Positions 20,358-29,069 of a stretch of 64,000 nt of DNA are shown here, in pieces (the stretch's first letter is position 1; each line of letters begins with the position of its first letter). Made by a program: the position numbers and the translations under genes. The DNA comes from Bog-756 sp963704585 (GTDB taxonomy: Bacteria > Actinomycetota > Acidimicrobiia > Acidimicrobiales > RAAP-2). The notes below the pieces were generated by a model. The model did no database searches. It was not told the DNA's origin and saw nothing but the letters and a program-made list of their open reading frames with translations. The stretch is from positions 868,001 to 932,000 of the forward strand of contig OY969919.1 in NCBI GenBank assembly GCA_963704585.1, written 5' to 3'.

Positions 20358-21407
20358 ATGGTGCTCGTGACGGGAACGGCGCAGAAGGCGGCCTGGGACG
20401 AGAAGCTCATGCCGCCGGTCGAGCAGGTGCGGCCCGGGATGTGGTCGATCCCGGTCCCCATCCCGAACAACCCGCTCCGTTACGTGCTCGTCTACGCGCT
20501 CGAGCTCGCGGGCGGCGGTGTCGCGCTGGTCGACGCCGGCTGGAACACCGACGAGTCGTGGGACGCCCTCGGCGCCGGACTCGCCCTTGCCGGTGGCAGC
20601 GTCGCGGACGTCGAGGCCGTCCTCGTCACCCACATCCATCCGGACCACTACGGGCTCGCCGGGCGGGTACGGGAGGCGTCGGGTGCGTGGATCGGCCTCC
20701 ATCCGGCGGACGCCAGGATGCTCGAGGCGCGCTACGGCGACACCGACGCGCTGGTCGCCGCCATGTCACGGCTCCTCGTCGACTCCGGGGTCCCCGACGA
20801 CAAGCTGCCCGACCTCGCGCTCGCGTCGATTGCCGTGAAGTCCCTCGTCATGATGGCCGAGCCCGACGTGCTCTTCGAGGACGGCCGGGCGATCGACCTC
20901 CCGGGCTGGCCATTGCGCACGATCTGGACGCCCGGCCACTCACCGGGCCACGTCTGCTTCTACAGCGAGGAGCGCAAGCTGCTCATCTCGGGCGACCACG
21001 TCCTGCCGCGCATCACGCCTGCGATCTCCGTGCACTCCCAACAGATCGCCAATCCGCTCGGCGACTTCCTCGCCTCGCTCGAGAAGGTCCGCCACCTCGG
21101 GGCGGACGAGGTCTGCCCGGCGCACGAGTACCGCTTCGCCGACCTGCCGGCCCGGCTCGACGAGATCGTCGAACACCACCGGGACCGACTCGACGAGATC
21201 GTGACGGTGCTCGAGTCGCACCCTGGTTCGACCGCATGGGAGATCACCCTCGGACTGCACTGGTCGCGTCCGTGGGACGAGATCGAGCCGTTCATGCAAC
21301 GGCAGGCGAACGGCGAGACGCTCGCCCACTGCGTCCTGCTCGAGCTCGACGGCCGCATCCGTCGGGAGGGACGGGAGCCGGCGCTATTCTTCGTCACCGA
21401 CCCCTGA
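20358..21407 (+). CDS. MBL-fold metallo-hydrolase
   Basis: A 349-aa metallo-beta-lactamase-fold enzyme. The metal site THIHPDHYGLAG (HxHxDH) is present, with further ligands likely in PGHSPGHVCFY, ISGDHVLP and CPAHEYRF. The family includes glyoxalase II-like thioesterases and lactonases; the substrate is not readable. The ATG at 20358 was chosen; an upstream frame start at 20286 and the ATG at 20410 (MPPVEQVRPGMW) are alternatives. The C-terminal helical extension (DEIVEHHRDRLDEIVTVLES) is typical of LACTB2-like members. It lies 33 nt before the next gene on the same strand. Confidence 0.88.
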   Translation: MVLVTGTAQKAAWDEKLMPPVEQVRPGMWSIPVPIPNNPLRYVLVYALELAGGGVALVDAGWNTDESWDALGAGLALAGGSVADVEAVLVTHIHPDHYGLAGRVREASGAWIGLHPADARMLEARYGDTDALVAAMSRLLVDSGVPDDKLPDLALASIAVKSLVMMAEPDVLFEDGRAIDLPGWPLRTIWTPGHSPGHVCFYSEERKLLISGDHVLPRITPAISVHSQQIANPLGDFLASLEKVRHLGADEVCPAHEYRFADLPARLDEIVEHHRDRLDEIVTVLESHPGSTAWEITLGLHWSRPWDEIEPFMQRQANGETLAHCVLLELDGRIRREGREPALFFVTDP

Positions 21408-21440
21408 CCCCGCTCGGCGGCGCACGGACGTAAGGACGAC

Positions 21441-23561
21441 GTGGAACGCAAGTCCCAACGGCAACGCCGCATCCGGCGCCAACGCCGGCGCGCGGCGGCG
21501 CTCGCAGTCCTCGTCCTCCTCGTCGTCGTCGGCGTGATCTTCGCGTCGTGCTCGGGAGGTGGCGGAAGCGGTACGACGACCACGACCGCGCCTGCGAAGT
21601 CCTCGGCCTCCACCGTGACGGGTCCGCCGTCCATCGAGGCGGGCGTCGAACCCTGGCAGCTGCCGGACGCGCTGTCGCGGGAGTCGGTGGTGAGCGAGGG
21701 CACGGGACTCGTCGTGCTCGGCGGTCTCACCGCCGCCTCCAACTCGGTCGCGACGGTCACGACCGTCGACACGGTCACCGGCGCCATCGCCGCGGCCGGC
21801 TCGTTGGCCGCGCCGGTGCACGACGGGGCCGCGGCGACCATCGGGAGGACGACCTCCGTCTACGGCGGGGGCTCCCCGGCGACCGTGTCGACCGTGCAGT
21901 CGATCCTGACCCCGGGCCTCGCCGGCGCGACCCCCGCGACGGGCGCGACAGTCACGACGGGCACCGTGTCGGGCCAGCTCCCCGCGCCGCGCTCGGACCT
22001 GACCGCGGCGACGGTGACGACGGGCGCCGGCGCGCACGCCAGGTCGACCGTCTACCTCGTCGGCGGGTACGACGGCACGACGTGGCTCCCCGGCGTGCTC
22101 GCGACCACTGACGGAACGCACTTCTCGACCGTGGCCGACCTGCCGGTGCCGGTCCGCTACCCGGCGGTCGTCGCCGACGGCGGCGTGCTCTACGCGTTCG
22201 GCGGGCAGACGGCCTCCGCGGGCCTGACCACCGCCGCCACCGACGCGATCCAGGAGATCGATCCGGCGAGCCACCGCGCGACGGTCGTGGGGCACCTGCC
22301 CGAGGCGCTCTACGGCGCGTCGGCCTTCCTCATCGACGGGACCATCTACGTGGCCGGCGGCCAGCAGCCCGGTGGGGCGACGCTCACCCGGATCACCGAC
22401 TTCGTCCCGGCGAGCCGCCACACGCTCGACGCCGGGCTCCTGCCCCAGGCCGTGGCCTTCGGGGGTGCGGCGACCGTCGGCACCGGAGCGCACGCGATCG
22501 GCTACCTGGTCGGCGGCGAGGTCGCGTCCCAGAGCGGACCCGACCAGGCCGGCATCGCGTCGGGCACCCTGCGGACGATCATCTCGCTCCGGCCGAGTCG
22601 GTACGGAGGCCCGGCCGGCGGTCCGGCGGCGGGGGCGCCGTTCACCGGCACCCTCCTGATCGCCGACCGCGGGAACGACCGCCTGCTGACCATCGACCCA
22701 ACGCGGACGATCCACTGGGTCTACCCGTCGGCCGCGATGCCCGCGCCGCAGGGAGGCTTCTACTTCCCCGACGACGCCTTCTTCATCCGCCACGGCAGCG
22801 CGATCATCTCCAACCAGGAGGACAACCACACGATCGTCGAGATCGGCTACCCGTCCGGCGCGGTCCTCTGGCAGTACGGCCACCCCGGGCAGCCCGGCTC
22901 CGCACCCGGCTACCTCAACCAGCCAGACGACGCCTATCTCCTCAAGTCCGGAACGATCACGGTGGCGGACGCGTCGAACAACCGCATCCTCTTCCTCTCG
23001 CCACAGGGACAGGTGCTCAACCAGATCGGGAACGGTGCGGACGTCCACAATCCGCCGACGTCGATCGCGTACCCGAACGGCGACACCCCGCTGCTGAACG
23101 GCGACGTCCTCGTCTCCGAGATCAACGGCTCGTGGGTCGACGAATACACGACGGCGGGCCAGCTCGTCTGGACCGTACACATGCCGACGGTCGACTACCC
23201 CTCCGACCCCCAGCAGCTCGGCCCCGACCTGTACCTCATGTGTGACTACAACCCACCGGGCGAGGGCCGGATCCTCGAGTTCAACCGCGAGGGTCAGGTG
23301 CCGTGGCTCTACGACGTGGTCTCGGGCGATGCGGCGCTCAAGAAACCGTCGCTCGCAGAGCGGCTGCCGAACGGGCTCGTCATGGTCAACGACGACTATC
23401 GCGACCGGGTGGTCGTCATCGACCCGGCCACGGACACGCTGGTGTGGCAGTACGGCCTCACCGACGTCGCGGGTACAGCGACCGGCATGCTGTCCATCCC
23501 CGACGGGTTCGACCTGCTGACCGCCGCGGGGACGACGCCGACCCACCCACAGACCGGCTGA
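21441..23561 (+). CDS. Exported Kelch/beta-propeller protein
   Basis: A 706-aa protein with a very basic N-terminus, one membrane segment (AALAVLVLLVVVGVIFAS) and a Cys that could be a lipidation site (FASCSGGGG; a weak lipobox). A Thr-rich linker follows. Residues about 70-370 hold Kelch-like blades (YLVGGYDGTTWLPG, YAFGGQTASAG, YVAGGQQPGGAT). Residues about 390-700 look like an NHL/PQQ or arylsulfotransferase-type propeller (LIADRGNDRLLTI, VADASNNRILFLS, GRILEFNREGQVPW). It probably acts outside the membrane in binding; no catalytic residues can be named. GTG start with AAGGACG upstream. Confidence 0.75.
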   Translation: MERKSQRQRRIRRQRRRAAALAVLVLLVVVGVIFASCSGGGGSGTTTTTAPAKSSASTVTGPPSIEAGVEPWQLPDALSRESVVSEGTGLVVLGGLTAASNSVATVTTVDTVTGAIAAAGSLAAPVHDGAAATIGRTTSVYGGGSPATVSTVQSILTPGLAGATPATGATVTTGTVSGQLPAPRSDLTAATVTTGAGAHARSTVYLVGGYDGTTWLPGVLATTDGTHFSTVADLPVPVRYPAVVADGGVLYAFGGQTASAGLTTAATDAIQEIDPASHRATVVGHLPEALYGASAFLIDGTIYVAGGQQPGGATLTRITDFVPASRHTLDAGLLPQAVAFGGAATVGTGAHAIGYLVGGEVASQSGPDQAGIASGTLRTIISLRPSRYGGPAGGPAAGAPFTGTLLIADRGNDRLLTIDPTRTIHWVYPSAAMPAPQGGFYFPDDAFFIRHGSAIISNQEDNHTIVEIGYPSGAVLWQYGHPGQPGSAPGYLNQPDDAYLLKSGTITVADASNNRILFLSPQGQVLNQIGNGADVHNPPTSIAYPNGDTPLLNGDVLVSEINGSWVDEYTTAGQLVWTVHMPTVDYPSDPQQLGPDLYLMCDYNPPGEGRILEFNREGQVPWLYDVVSGDAALKKPSLAERLPNGLVMVNDDYRDRVVVIDPATDTLVWQYGLTDVAGTATGMLSIPDGFDLLTAAGTTPTHPQTG

Positions 23562-23639
23562 CGTCCGCCGACCTCACGGGCACTCGAGCGCAGGGCACCG
23601 GGTCTGCCTGTGCTGGGCGCCGCACCGCAGGATCACGGG

Positions 23640-23713
23640 TCGGCACCGCCGGATCACGTGCCGGTGTCGGCACCGCCGGATCACGTGCCGGTGTCGGCAC
23701 CGCCGGATCGGTC
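23640..23713. repeat. 27-nt tandem repeat, about 2.7 copies
   Basis: Units of 27 nt at 23640-23666 and 23667-23693 are identical, and a third is partial from 23694. A degenerate copy precedes them at about 23620. Each unit contains GGCAC...GTGCC, a short self-complementary arm. The array covers the 3' end of the DedA-family gene and the gap to the convergent propeller gene. Confidence 0.8.
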
Positions 23714-24436
23714 GAGCGTCGTCGAGCCCCCGGGCGCGCCGAGGTCCCCGAGCTCCGCGGCGATCCGCCGGCGCTCGCGGCGGCGGCGAACCAGGTGCAC
23801 GCCGACCGCGAGCACGATGACGGCCGCGACCACCGCGAGCGACCAGGTCCCCACCGACGTCAGGATCCTCTGGAACGAGAGGCCGACGAAGAAGCCGAGC
23901 AGGGTGTAGCCCACGCCCCAGACCAGCCCGCCGAGTGCGTTGTACGGGAGGAAGGTGCGGTAGCGCAGTCCGCTCATCCCGGCGAGGCCCGGAATGATCG
24001 CGCGGGCGAACGCGACGAACCGCCCGAGGAAGACCGCCGGTCCGCCGTACCGTTCGAGCAGTCCCATGGTGCGGCGGACGCCCGAGCTGCCCCGCAGCGG
24101 TCGCCGGTCGAGCAGCCACGGTCCCGACACCTTGCCGACCTCGTACCCCACCGAGTCGCCGACGATGGCGCAGAGGACCACGACGACGAGCATGACGCCG
24201 AGGTTGGCACGGTGGAGGCCGGCCAACACTCCGCCGATCACCACGGCGGTCTCACCCGGGATGAAGAAGCCGACCATCAGCGCGGCCTCGGCGAAGGCGA
24301 GCGCCCCGACGAGCACGTAGATCACCGGCCCGTGGAAGTGGAGCAGCCAACCGGTGACGCCGCCCGGCTGGGACGCACCCGATCCGGCCGCAAGAAGGCC
24401 CGCCGCGTGGGCGGCCCCCGCCGGCACGTGCGTCAC
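23681..24436 (-). CDS. DedA family membrane protein
   Basis: About 251 residues with roughly five membrane segments. It has the family motif FFIPGETAVVIGGVLAG near residue 55, and the downstream FLGRFVAFARAIIPGLAGMSG, which holds the conserved Arg residues. LPYNALGGLVWGVGYTLLGFFVG follows. DedA proteins support membrane-potential homeostasis and, in characterised members, lipid-carrier flipping. The start is uncertain: a GTG at 24436 is taken, since a longer frame reaches into the next gene. The C-terminus is basic (VRRRRERRRIA) and its last codons lie in a 27-nt tandem repeat. Confidence 0.88.
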   Translation of the reverse strand: MTHVPAGAAHAAGLLAAGSGASQPGGVTGWLLHFHGPVIYVLVGALAFAEAALMVGFFIPGETAVVIGGVLAGLHRANLGVMLVVVVLCAIVGDSVGYEVGKVSGPWLLDRRPLRGSSGVRRTMGLLERYGGPAVFLGRFVAFARAIIPGLAGMSGLRYRTFLPYNALGGLVWGVGYTLLGFFVGLSFQRILTSVGTWSLAVVAAVIVLAVGVHLVRRRRERRRIAAELGDLGAPGGSTTLDRSGGADTGT

Positions 24437-24479
24437 GAACGTCGGGTCCCGCTGCCGCCCATTGGACCTGCCGTTCCGC

Positions 24480-24851
24480 TCACCGTGCGAACGTGACGCT
24501 GAGCCAGGTGCGCGATCGGCAGGCCGGGCAACGCATCCATCGGTCGAACTCGCGCCGCGGGAGCCACGCCGCGATCGGGAGCTGCAACGCGACGAATTCG
24601 ACGAACCCGATCCGGCTGACCGCGGCGCACGAGGAACAGGCCACACGCAGGTTGCCGCGGCCCGGCTCGAACTGCGGTCCGGTGCGGCGCCCGGCGGACG
24701 CGGCATGTACCGGATCCGGCGGAGTGAAGAGCGCGCGCTTGCCCCCGGAATGCGCGGGCGCGCGCCGATCCACCGGCATCTGATCGTCGTCGGCGTCCAC
24801 GGGCATCCAGAAGAGCGCCCGCTTCCCCAGGGGATCCGTTCCGGTGGTCAC
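24480..24851 (-). CDS. Small zinc-ribbon-like protein coupled to parA
   Basis: A 123-aa protein that I do not recognise as a named family. Its GTG start shares one base with the parA stop (TAGTG), so it is translationally coupled to parA. The C-terminal half holds CSSCAAVSRIG and RCPACRSRTW, a CxxC...CxxC pair fitting one zinc ribbon around a hydrophobic stretch (FVALQLPIAAWLP). The N-terminal half repeats KRALF twice (GKRALFWMPV and GKRALFTPPD), each in a charged context, suggesting a short binding motif. A role as ParA partner is possible from position only. Confidence 0.65.
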   Translation of the reverse strand: MTTGTDPLGKRALFWMPVDADDDQMPVDRRAPAHSGGKRALFTPPDPVHAASAGRRTGPQFEPGRGNLRVACSSCAAVSRIGFVEFVALQLPIAAWLPRREFDRWMRCPACRSRTWLSVTFAR

Positions 24852-25636
24852 TACCGCGGGAGGCCGGCCTCCACGCCCGGCTGCAGCAGGGACCTTGCGA
24901 GCTCGCGGTAGGCGATCGCGCCCGGGGAGTCCGGCGCATGCTGGAGGATCGACTTGCCGCGGGCGGGCGCCTCGGCGAAGCGGATCGACTTGCGCACCGG
25001 CGGCTGGAGGACGGGGATGCCGTAGCGGCTTTGGACCTCCTCGATGATGTGCCGAGCGTGCTTGGTGCGGTCGTCGTACATCGTGGCGATGATCCCGCGC
25101 ACGGCGAGATCCGCGTTGGCGAACGCGCGCACATCCTCGATCGTCTCGAGCAGCTGCCCCACACCGCGGTGGGAGAGGGCCTCACACTGGAGCGGGATGA
25201 GAACGGAGTCGGCTGCGGTCAACCCGTTGATGGTAAGCACCCCGAGCGACGGCGGGCAGTCGATGAGCACGAGGTCGTACTCGTCGAGCACCGGTTCGAG
25301 CGCCCGCTCGAGCACGTGCTCGCGGCCGGTGCGGGTGAGGAGGTGGACCTCCGATCCGGCGAGATCGATGGTGGCGGGGAGGACGTCGAGGCCCGGCACC
25401 CCGGGCACCGCGCGCGTGACGTCGGCGACCCCGGCACGACGCACGAAGACGTCGTGGAGGGAGCGGCCCAGCGCGTCGGGATCGAAGCCGAGCGAGTACG
25501 TGAGGCACGCCTGCGGGTCCAGGTCGACCACGAGGGTCCGCCTGCCGAACTCGGCCGAGGCGACGCCGAGCGAGTGCACGGTGGTGGTCTTCGCGACGCC
25601 GCCCTTCTGGTTGGCCACGGCGAAGACGTCGGTCAC
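24851..25636 (-). CDS. parA: ParA family ATPase (orphan)
   Basis: A 261-aa deviant Walker ATPase. Walker A is NQKGGVAKTTTVHSLG (residues about 9-22), Walker A' is LVVDLDPQACLTYSLG and Walker B is YDLVLIDCPPSLGVLT. There is no N-terminal DNA-binding extension. It belongs to the Soj/ParA group that positions DNA or protein cargo by dynamic binding to the nucleoid. No parB or parS-like site is seen next to it; the coupled downstream gene is a zinc-ribbon protein instead. Whether it is the chromosomal segregation ATPase or a cargo-positioning one is open, and its lack of parB favours the latter. Confidence 0.9.
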   Translation of the reverse strand: MTDVFAVANQKGGVAKTTTVHSLGVASAEFGRRTLVVDLDPQACLTYSLGFDPDALGRSLHDVFVRRAGVADVTRAVPGVPGLDVLPATIDLAGSEVHLLTRTGREHVLERALEPVLDEYDLVLIDCPPSLGVLTINGLTAADSVLIPLQCEALSHRGVGQLLETIEDVRAFANADLAVRGIIATMYDDRTKHARHIIEEVQSRYGIPVLQPPVRKSIRFAEAPARGKSILQHAPDSPGAIAYRELARSLLQPGVEAGLPR

Positions 25637-25678
25637 GGTGCGGAGTCTAGGTCGGGCCGCCGCGATGGCCCCGGGGCG

Positions 25679-28087
25679 TCAGGACCCCGCCATGCCCACC
25701 ACTGGTCGGTTGAGGGGACTCGCACCCATCGACCCGAAGAAGGGAGCGGCAAAGCTGAAGACCCCGCCGTCCGACGCGGTGAACCGGTAACCGCTGCCGT
25801 TGTTCGTCTCGGCCATGCCGACGATCGGCGCGTTGAGCGGCATCGCGCCGGTCGAGCCCGCGAACGGCGCCCCTCCGAACGCGAACACCCCGCCGTCGGC
25901 CCCGACCTCCCAGTAGCCGCCGGTGTTGGGATCGTTCGCAGTCCCGACCACGGGCGCGTTGAGCGGGACCCCGCCCATCGAGCCGGCGAATGGCGCATCG
26001 CCGAAGGAGAAGATCCCTCCGTCCGAAGCGACCAGCCGGTAGCCGCGGCCGTCCGTCGCGGTCGAGATCCCGACGATCGGCGCGTTGAGGTGGGCGCCGC
26101 CCATCGATCCGAAGAACGGCGCGTTGCCGAACGCGAAGATGCCGCCATCGGCTGCGACCAGCCAGTACCCGCCACCGTCCGGTGTCGCCGCCATCCCGAC
26201 GATCGGCGCGTTGAGGTGGGTGCCGCCCATGGAGCCGTAGAAGCCCGCAGCACCGTACGCGAAGATCCCGCCGTCCGATGCGACCTCCCAGTAGCCACCC
26301 GTACCGGGCGACATGGCCATGCCGACGATCGGCGCATTGAGCGCCATGCCGCCGGTCGAGCCGCAGAACGGCCTCCCGTCCTGCGGGAAGGAGAAGATCC
26401 CGCCGTCGGCGGCGACGAGGTCGTACCCCTGGTAGACGGACGAGGGGACCGAGCAGGCCGGGATCGAGCCGGGTGCCGTCGTGCCGCCCGCGTCGCCGGT
26501 GAGCTGCGGATCGTGGTGGAACATGGGCCAGGTCCCCGGTCCGACCGCCGCGGGACCGTTGGAGCCGGCGATCTCGTAGTGGTCGATCTCCCCGACACCG
26601 CCGGGCGAGCCCGCCGCGACGTACCCGGCCAGGGTGATCCCGATCGAGCCGTTGGGATCGACAGTGACGAGCGGCGAATTCTGGAGTCCGAGGAACGGGC
26701 TCAGGCTGGCGAGCAGGTCGCCCGTTCGTCCGTCGAGCACCTGGGCGCCGTCGACCGTGGGCACGATCACGTCGGCGCCGGACTCGCCCGCCAGACCGAG
26801 GTTCGCGGTCACCACCGAGCCGATGACCCGGCCGACGCCGGTCGCCTCCCAGATCTTCTGCCCGGTGGCGGCGTCGAGTGCCCAGACCGAGCCCGATCCA
26901 CCGGCACCCTGGTCGGTGCCCTCGACCACCTGGAGCGAGCCGTTGCCGAGCACGTCGGAGAGCGCGGGCGAGGAGAAGGTGTTGCCGTCCAACGTCGTCG
27001 ACCACTGCTGGTGGCAGTGGAGGTCGAAGGCCTTGACCGCGTCGGTGTCCGACGCGCCGGGGAAGAAGTCGCCGGTCCCGACGACGATGCCGGTCGCACC
27101 GCCCGGCAGGAACCCACCGACCGCCGGCGACGAGTCGACCACCTGGTTGGTGTCGGCACGGCAGACCTGATTCCCCTGTGCGGTCAGGATCCGGACGTGC
27201 CCGCCGTCCTGGTAGACCTGCCCGCGCCCCTGGCCTGCGGTCTGGTCGCCGCCCTCGACGATCTCGGTCGACCCGGTGCCGTAGAGGTCGGCGAGCGCGG
27301 CGGTCGAGTGCGTGCTGTCGGAGTTGAAGAACGGCCAGCCGCGCAACGTCGCGCCCGTCGTCGCGGAGAGCGCGTAGGTGACCTGGCCGAGCGATCCGCC
27401 GACGAGGTCGCTGCCCGAACCGAGGTCGCCGACGGACAGGCCGGCCTGCACGCCCACGTCGGGCACATTGTCACTCGGAGGATTGGTCACGTTGCTGAAC
27501 CACTGGAGCGCCCCGGTCGACGAGAACGCCTGGTACCCGCCGACGACCGGGTCGGCGTCGTCGCCCGAGCCGACGAGGACCGATGCGGTCCCCGCACCTG
27601 CCGGGACGATCGAGGGTGTCGAGTCGATCGGCCCTCCTCCGTCTGTCGTCGGCCAGCCGCTCACCGGCGTGCCCGACGTCGACGCGCTCCCGAGCTCGTA
27701 CGCGTAGAGAAAGCCGCGCCGGTCGCCGACCACGATCGACGGCTGCCCGTCGAGGACGGCCGGGATGGGCGACGAGAGTGCGATCGGCTGGCCGACGTCG
27801 GCAAGGGGCCCGGTCGACCATGTCTCGGACCAACCGGTGGGAAGCCCGCCGACGTCCGGGATCAGCCGGTCGGAACGTCCGAGCAGGGGGCCCGTCGAGG
27901 GTGCGAACGGTGCCATCGCCGCGACGGGCTCGGCGGCGTGGTGGCGGCCCTGCGGAGAGGCCGATGCAGGCGCGGGCGCGACGAGCGTCCCCGCGAGCAA
28001 CGACGACGCGCCGATGAGTGTCGCCGTGACCGCACCGACCCACCGGAACGGCGTTCCGTCGGAACGGTGCCGCATCCGGTGTGGCAC
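25679..28087 (-). CDS. Secreted propeller protein with six 43-aa C-terminal repeats
   Basis: An 802-aa protein. The signal peptide is clear: basic start, hydrophobic VGAVTATLIGASSLLAGTLV, and a cleavage site after APASA near residue 44. Residues about 85-510 hold FG-GAP/VCBS-like or PQQ-type blades (VVGDRRGFLYAYELG, VWALDAATGQKIWEATG). Residues about 540-802 hold six repeats of about 43 residues with the core DGGIFSFG-x-APF-x-GSMGG-x-LNAPIVGMA; the last is slightly degenerate. Such repeats are common in secreted actinobacterial, especially Acidimicrobiia-like, proteins and probably form a propeller or surface-binding module. No catalytic residues can be named. It is convergent with nothing and lies 42 nt before parA on the same strand. 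Confidence 0.82.
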   Translation of the reverse strand: MPHRMRHRSDGTPFRWVGAVTATLIGASSLLAGTLVAPAPASASPQGRHHAAEPVAAMAPFAPSTGPLLGRSDRLIPDVGGLPTGWSETWSTGPLADVGQPIALSSPIPAVLDGQPSIVVGDRRGFLYAYELGSASTSGTPVSGWPTTDGGGPIDSTPSIVPAGAGTASVLVGSGDDADPVVGGYQAFSSTGALQWFSNVTNPPSDNVPDVGVQAGLSVGDLGSGSDLVGGSLGQVTYALSATTGATLRGWPFFNSDSTHSTAALADLYGTGSTEIVEGGDQTAGQGRGQVYQDGGHVRILTAQGNQVCRADTNQVVDSSPAVGGFLPGGATGIVVGTGDFFPGASDTDAVKAFDLHCHQQWSTTLDGNTFSSPALSDVLGNGSLQVVEGTDQGAGGSGSVWALDAATGQKIWEATGVGRVIGSVVTANLGLAGESGADVIVPTVDGAQVLDGRTGDLLASLSPFLGLQNSPLVTVDPNGSIGITLAGYVAAGSPGGVGEIDHYEIAGSNGPAAVGPGTWPMFHHDPQLTGDAGGTTAPGSIPACSVPSSVYQGYDLVAADGGIFSFPQDGRPFCGSTGGMALNAPIVGMAMSPGTGGYWEVASDGGIFAYGAAGFYGSMGGTHLNAPIVGMAATPDGGGYWLVAADGGIFAFGNAPFFGSMGGAHLNAPIVGISTATDGRGYRLVASDGGIFSFGDAPFAGSMGGVPLNAPVVGTANDPNTGGYWEVGADGGVFAFGGAPFAGSTGAMPLNAPIVGMAETNNGSGYRFTASDGGVFSFAAPFFGSMGASPLNRPVVGMAGS
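25682..26430 (-). repeat. Coding tandem repeats, six units of about 129 nt
   Basis: The DNA behind the six 43-residue repeats of the secreted protein. Phrases such as GGCGCGTTGAG and GAAGATCCCGCCGTC recur about every 125-130 nt on the plus strand. Units differ at many synonymous positions, so the array is old rather than freshly amplified. Confidence 0.8.
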
Positions 28088-28180
28088 GACGGCGGCACCG
28101 CCTGAACACGGTCCCGATCCGCACCGTTCGATCGACGCACCTTAGGCTGCGGCCCCGGTCATCTTCACGCGGGACGCGGA

Positions 28181-28207
28181 CCCGCCCGGCCCCGAGGGCC
28201 GGGCGGG
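28181..28207. terminator. 12-bp perfect GC hairpin
   Basis: CCCGCCCGGCCC (28181-28192), loop CGA, GGGCCGGGCGGG (28196-28207). It lies about 50 nt downstream of the stop of the 192-aa membrane protein gene on the minus strand and before the secreted repeat gene. There is no U-run, as is common in GC-rich actinobacteria. A transcription terminator is the likely role. Confidence 0.7.
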
Positions 28208-28254
28208 CGATGGAATCGCGGTCGGGACCGCCGTTGCGTCGGGTGCGACCCCGC

Positions 28255-28833
28255 TCAGAGCTCTTCGTCCTCGGGCACCCGCCGTGCGTGGAAGAACCCG
28301 AGCACGACCAGGATTGCCATGATCCCGGCGAAGACGAACGAGGCGATCGCACCCCAGAAGGCGATCTGCCCGAACGTCCAGAAGGCGTACGCCTCGAGGA
28401 GCAGCCCCCGGAGGGTGGTGCCCTGGAAGACGGTCTGCACCTTGGCCTCGGCCGCCGTGTACGCCGGCGAGCCCTTGGGCAGCGCCATGGCTTCGGACGA
28501 GAGCTGCGCGTAGCTCTTGCCGCCGCCGATCTGCTGGAGGTGGACGGCGATGAAGTGGTCGGCGTAGGCCTCGGCCTGCTGGCCGGTCACCAGCTCCTGC
28601 CCCGCGTACTGCTGGAGGTACGGGAGCATCTCCGGTGTGATCTCGGTCCCGGGCTTGGCTGCGGCGAACGCGGCAGCGGACGGGAAGGTGATCTGCTGCT
28701 GGGCCAGCTGGTTGTGGACGTTCGAGTTGGCGAAGCTGTAGCCCCACATGAGAAGCCCGCCCGCCACCAGGAGCACGAGCACCATCACCGCTCCGACACC
28801 GCTGACGATGAGATCAAAGGTTCGACGTCGCAT
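28255..28833 (-). CDS. Two-helix membrane protein, unknown function
   Basis: A 192-aa protein with one helix near the N-terminus (IVSGVGAVMVLVLLVAGGLLMWG) and one near the C-terminus (AIASFVFAGIMAILVVLGFF). Between them is an extracytoplasmic loop of about 115 residues rich in Gln and Ala (SNVHNQLAQQQITFP, MLPYLQQYAGQELV). The tail is charged (ARRVPEDEEL). Similar proteins are common in actinobacteria without an assigned role. It is transcribed away from the diiron operon; the shared 347-nt upstream region holds two similar 16-nt boxes. Confidence 0.75.
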   Translation of the reverse strand: MRRRTFDLIVSGVGAVMVLVLLVAGGLLMWGYSFANSNVHNQLAQQQITFPSAAAFAAAKPGTEITPEMLPYLQQYAGQELVTGQQAEAYADHFIAVHLQQIGGGKSYAQLSSEAMALPKGSPAYTAAEAKVQTVFQGTTLRGLLLEAYAFWTFGQIAFWGAIASFVFAGIMAILVVLGFFHARRVPEDEEL

Positions 28834-28986
28834 GTCCGTTCCTCTCTGTCCTGCCGCCCGGTTTCCCCGCTTCCGCCCGGCGGCTCCTTGTGTGTCTTTC
28901 CGCTCTGCTGCTTCGCTCTCCGCTCCGCTGCCTCGCCGGCCGTTCGGCCCTTGGTGGCATTATCGGGCCCGGACGCGGCGGGCCCA

Positions 28987-29002
28987 TAGGGCCGAAGGGC
29001 TC
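28987..29002 (-). promoter_or_regulatory. Box 1: response-regulator-like half-palindromic site
   Basis: Read on the minus strand this is GAGCCCTTCGGCCCTA. It shares TTCGGCCCTA with box 2 on the plus strand. The form GGGACTTTCGGCCC resembles the DosR-type box of mycobacteria (consensus GGGACT...GTCCC). The resemblance is by eye only. Confidence 0.4.
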
Positions 29003-29069
29003 TACCTGGGGTTATCGACCATCGACCCACCGGACCCGTGGCTGCGACGGACTCCACGGAGGGTGCGTC

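Noticed and set aside
24938..28105. A 1,055-codon open frame on the plus strand
   Set aside because: It is antisense to parA and the secreted repeat gene, has no recognisable domain, and is rich in Arg and Asp as expected for a GC-rich shadow frame.
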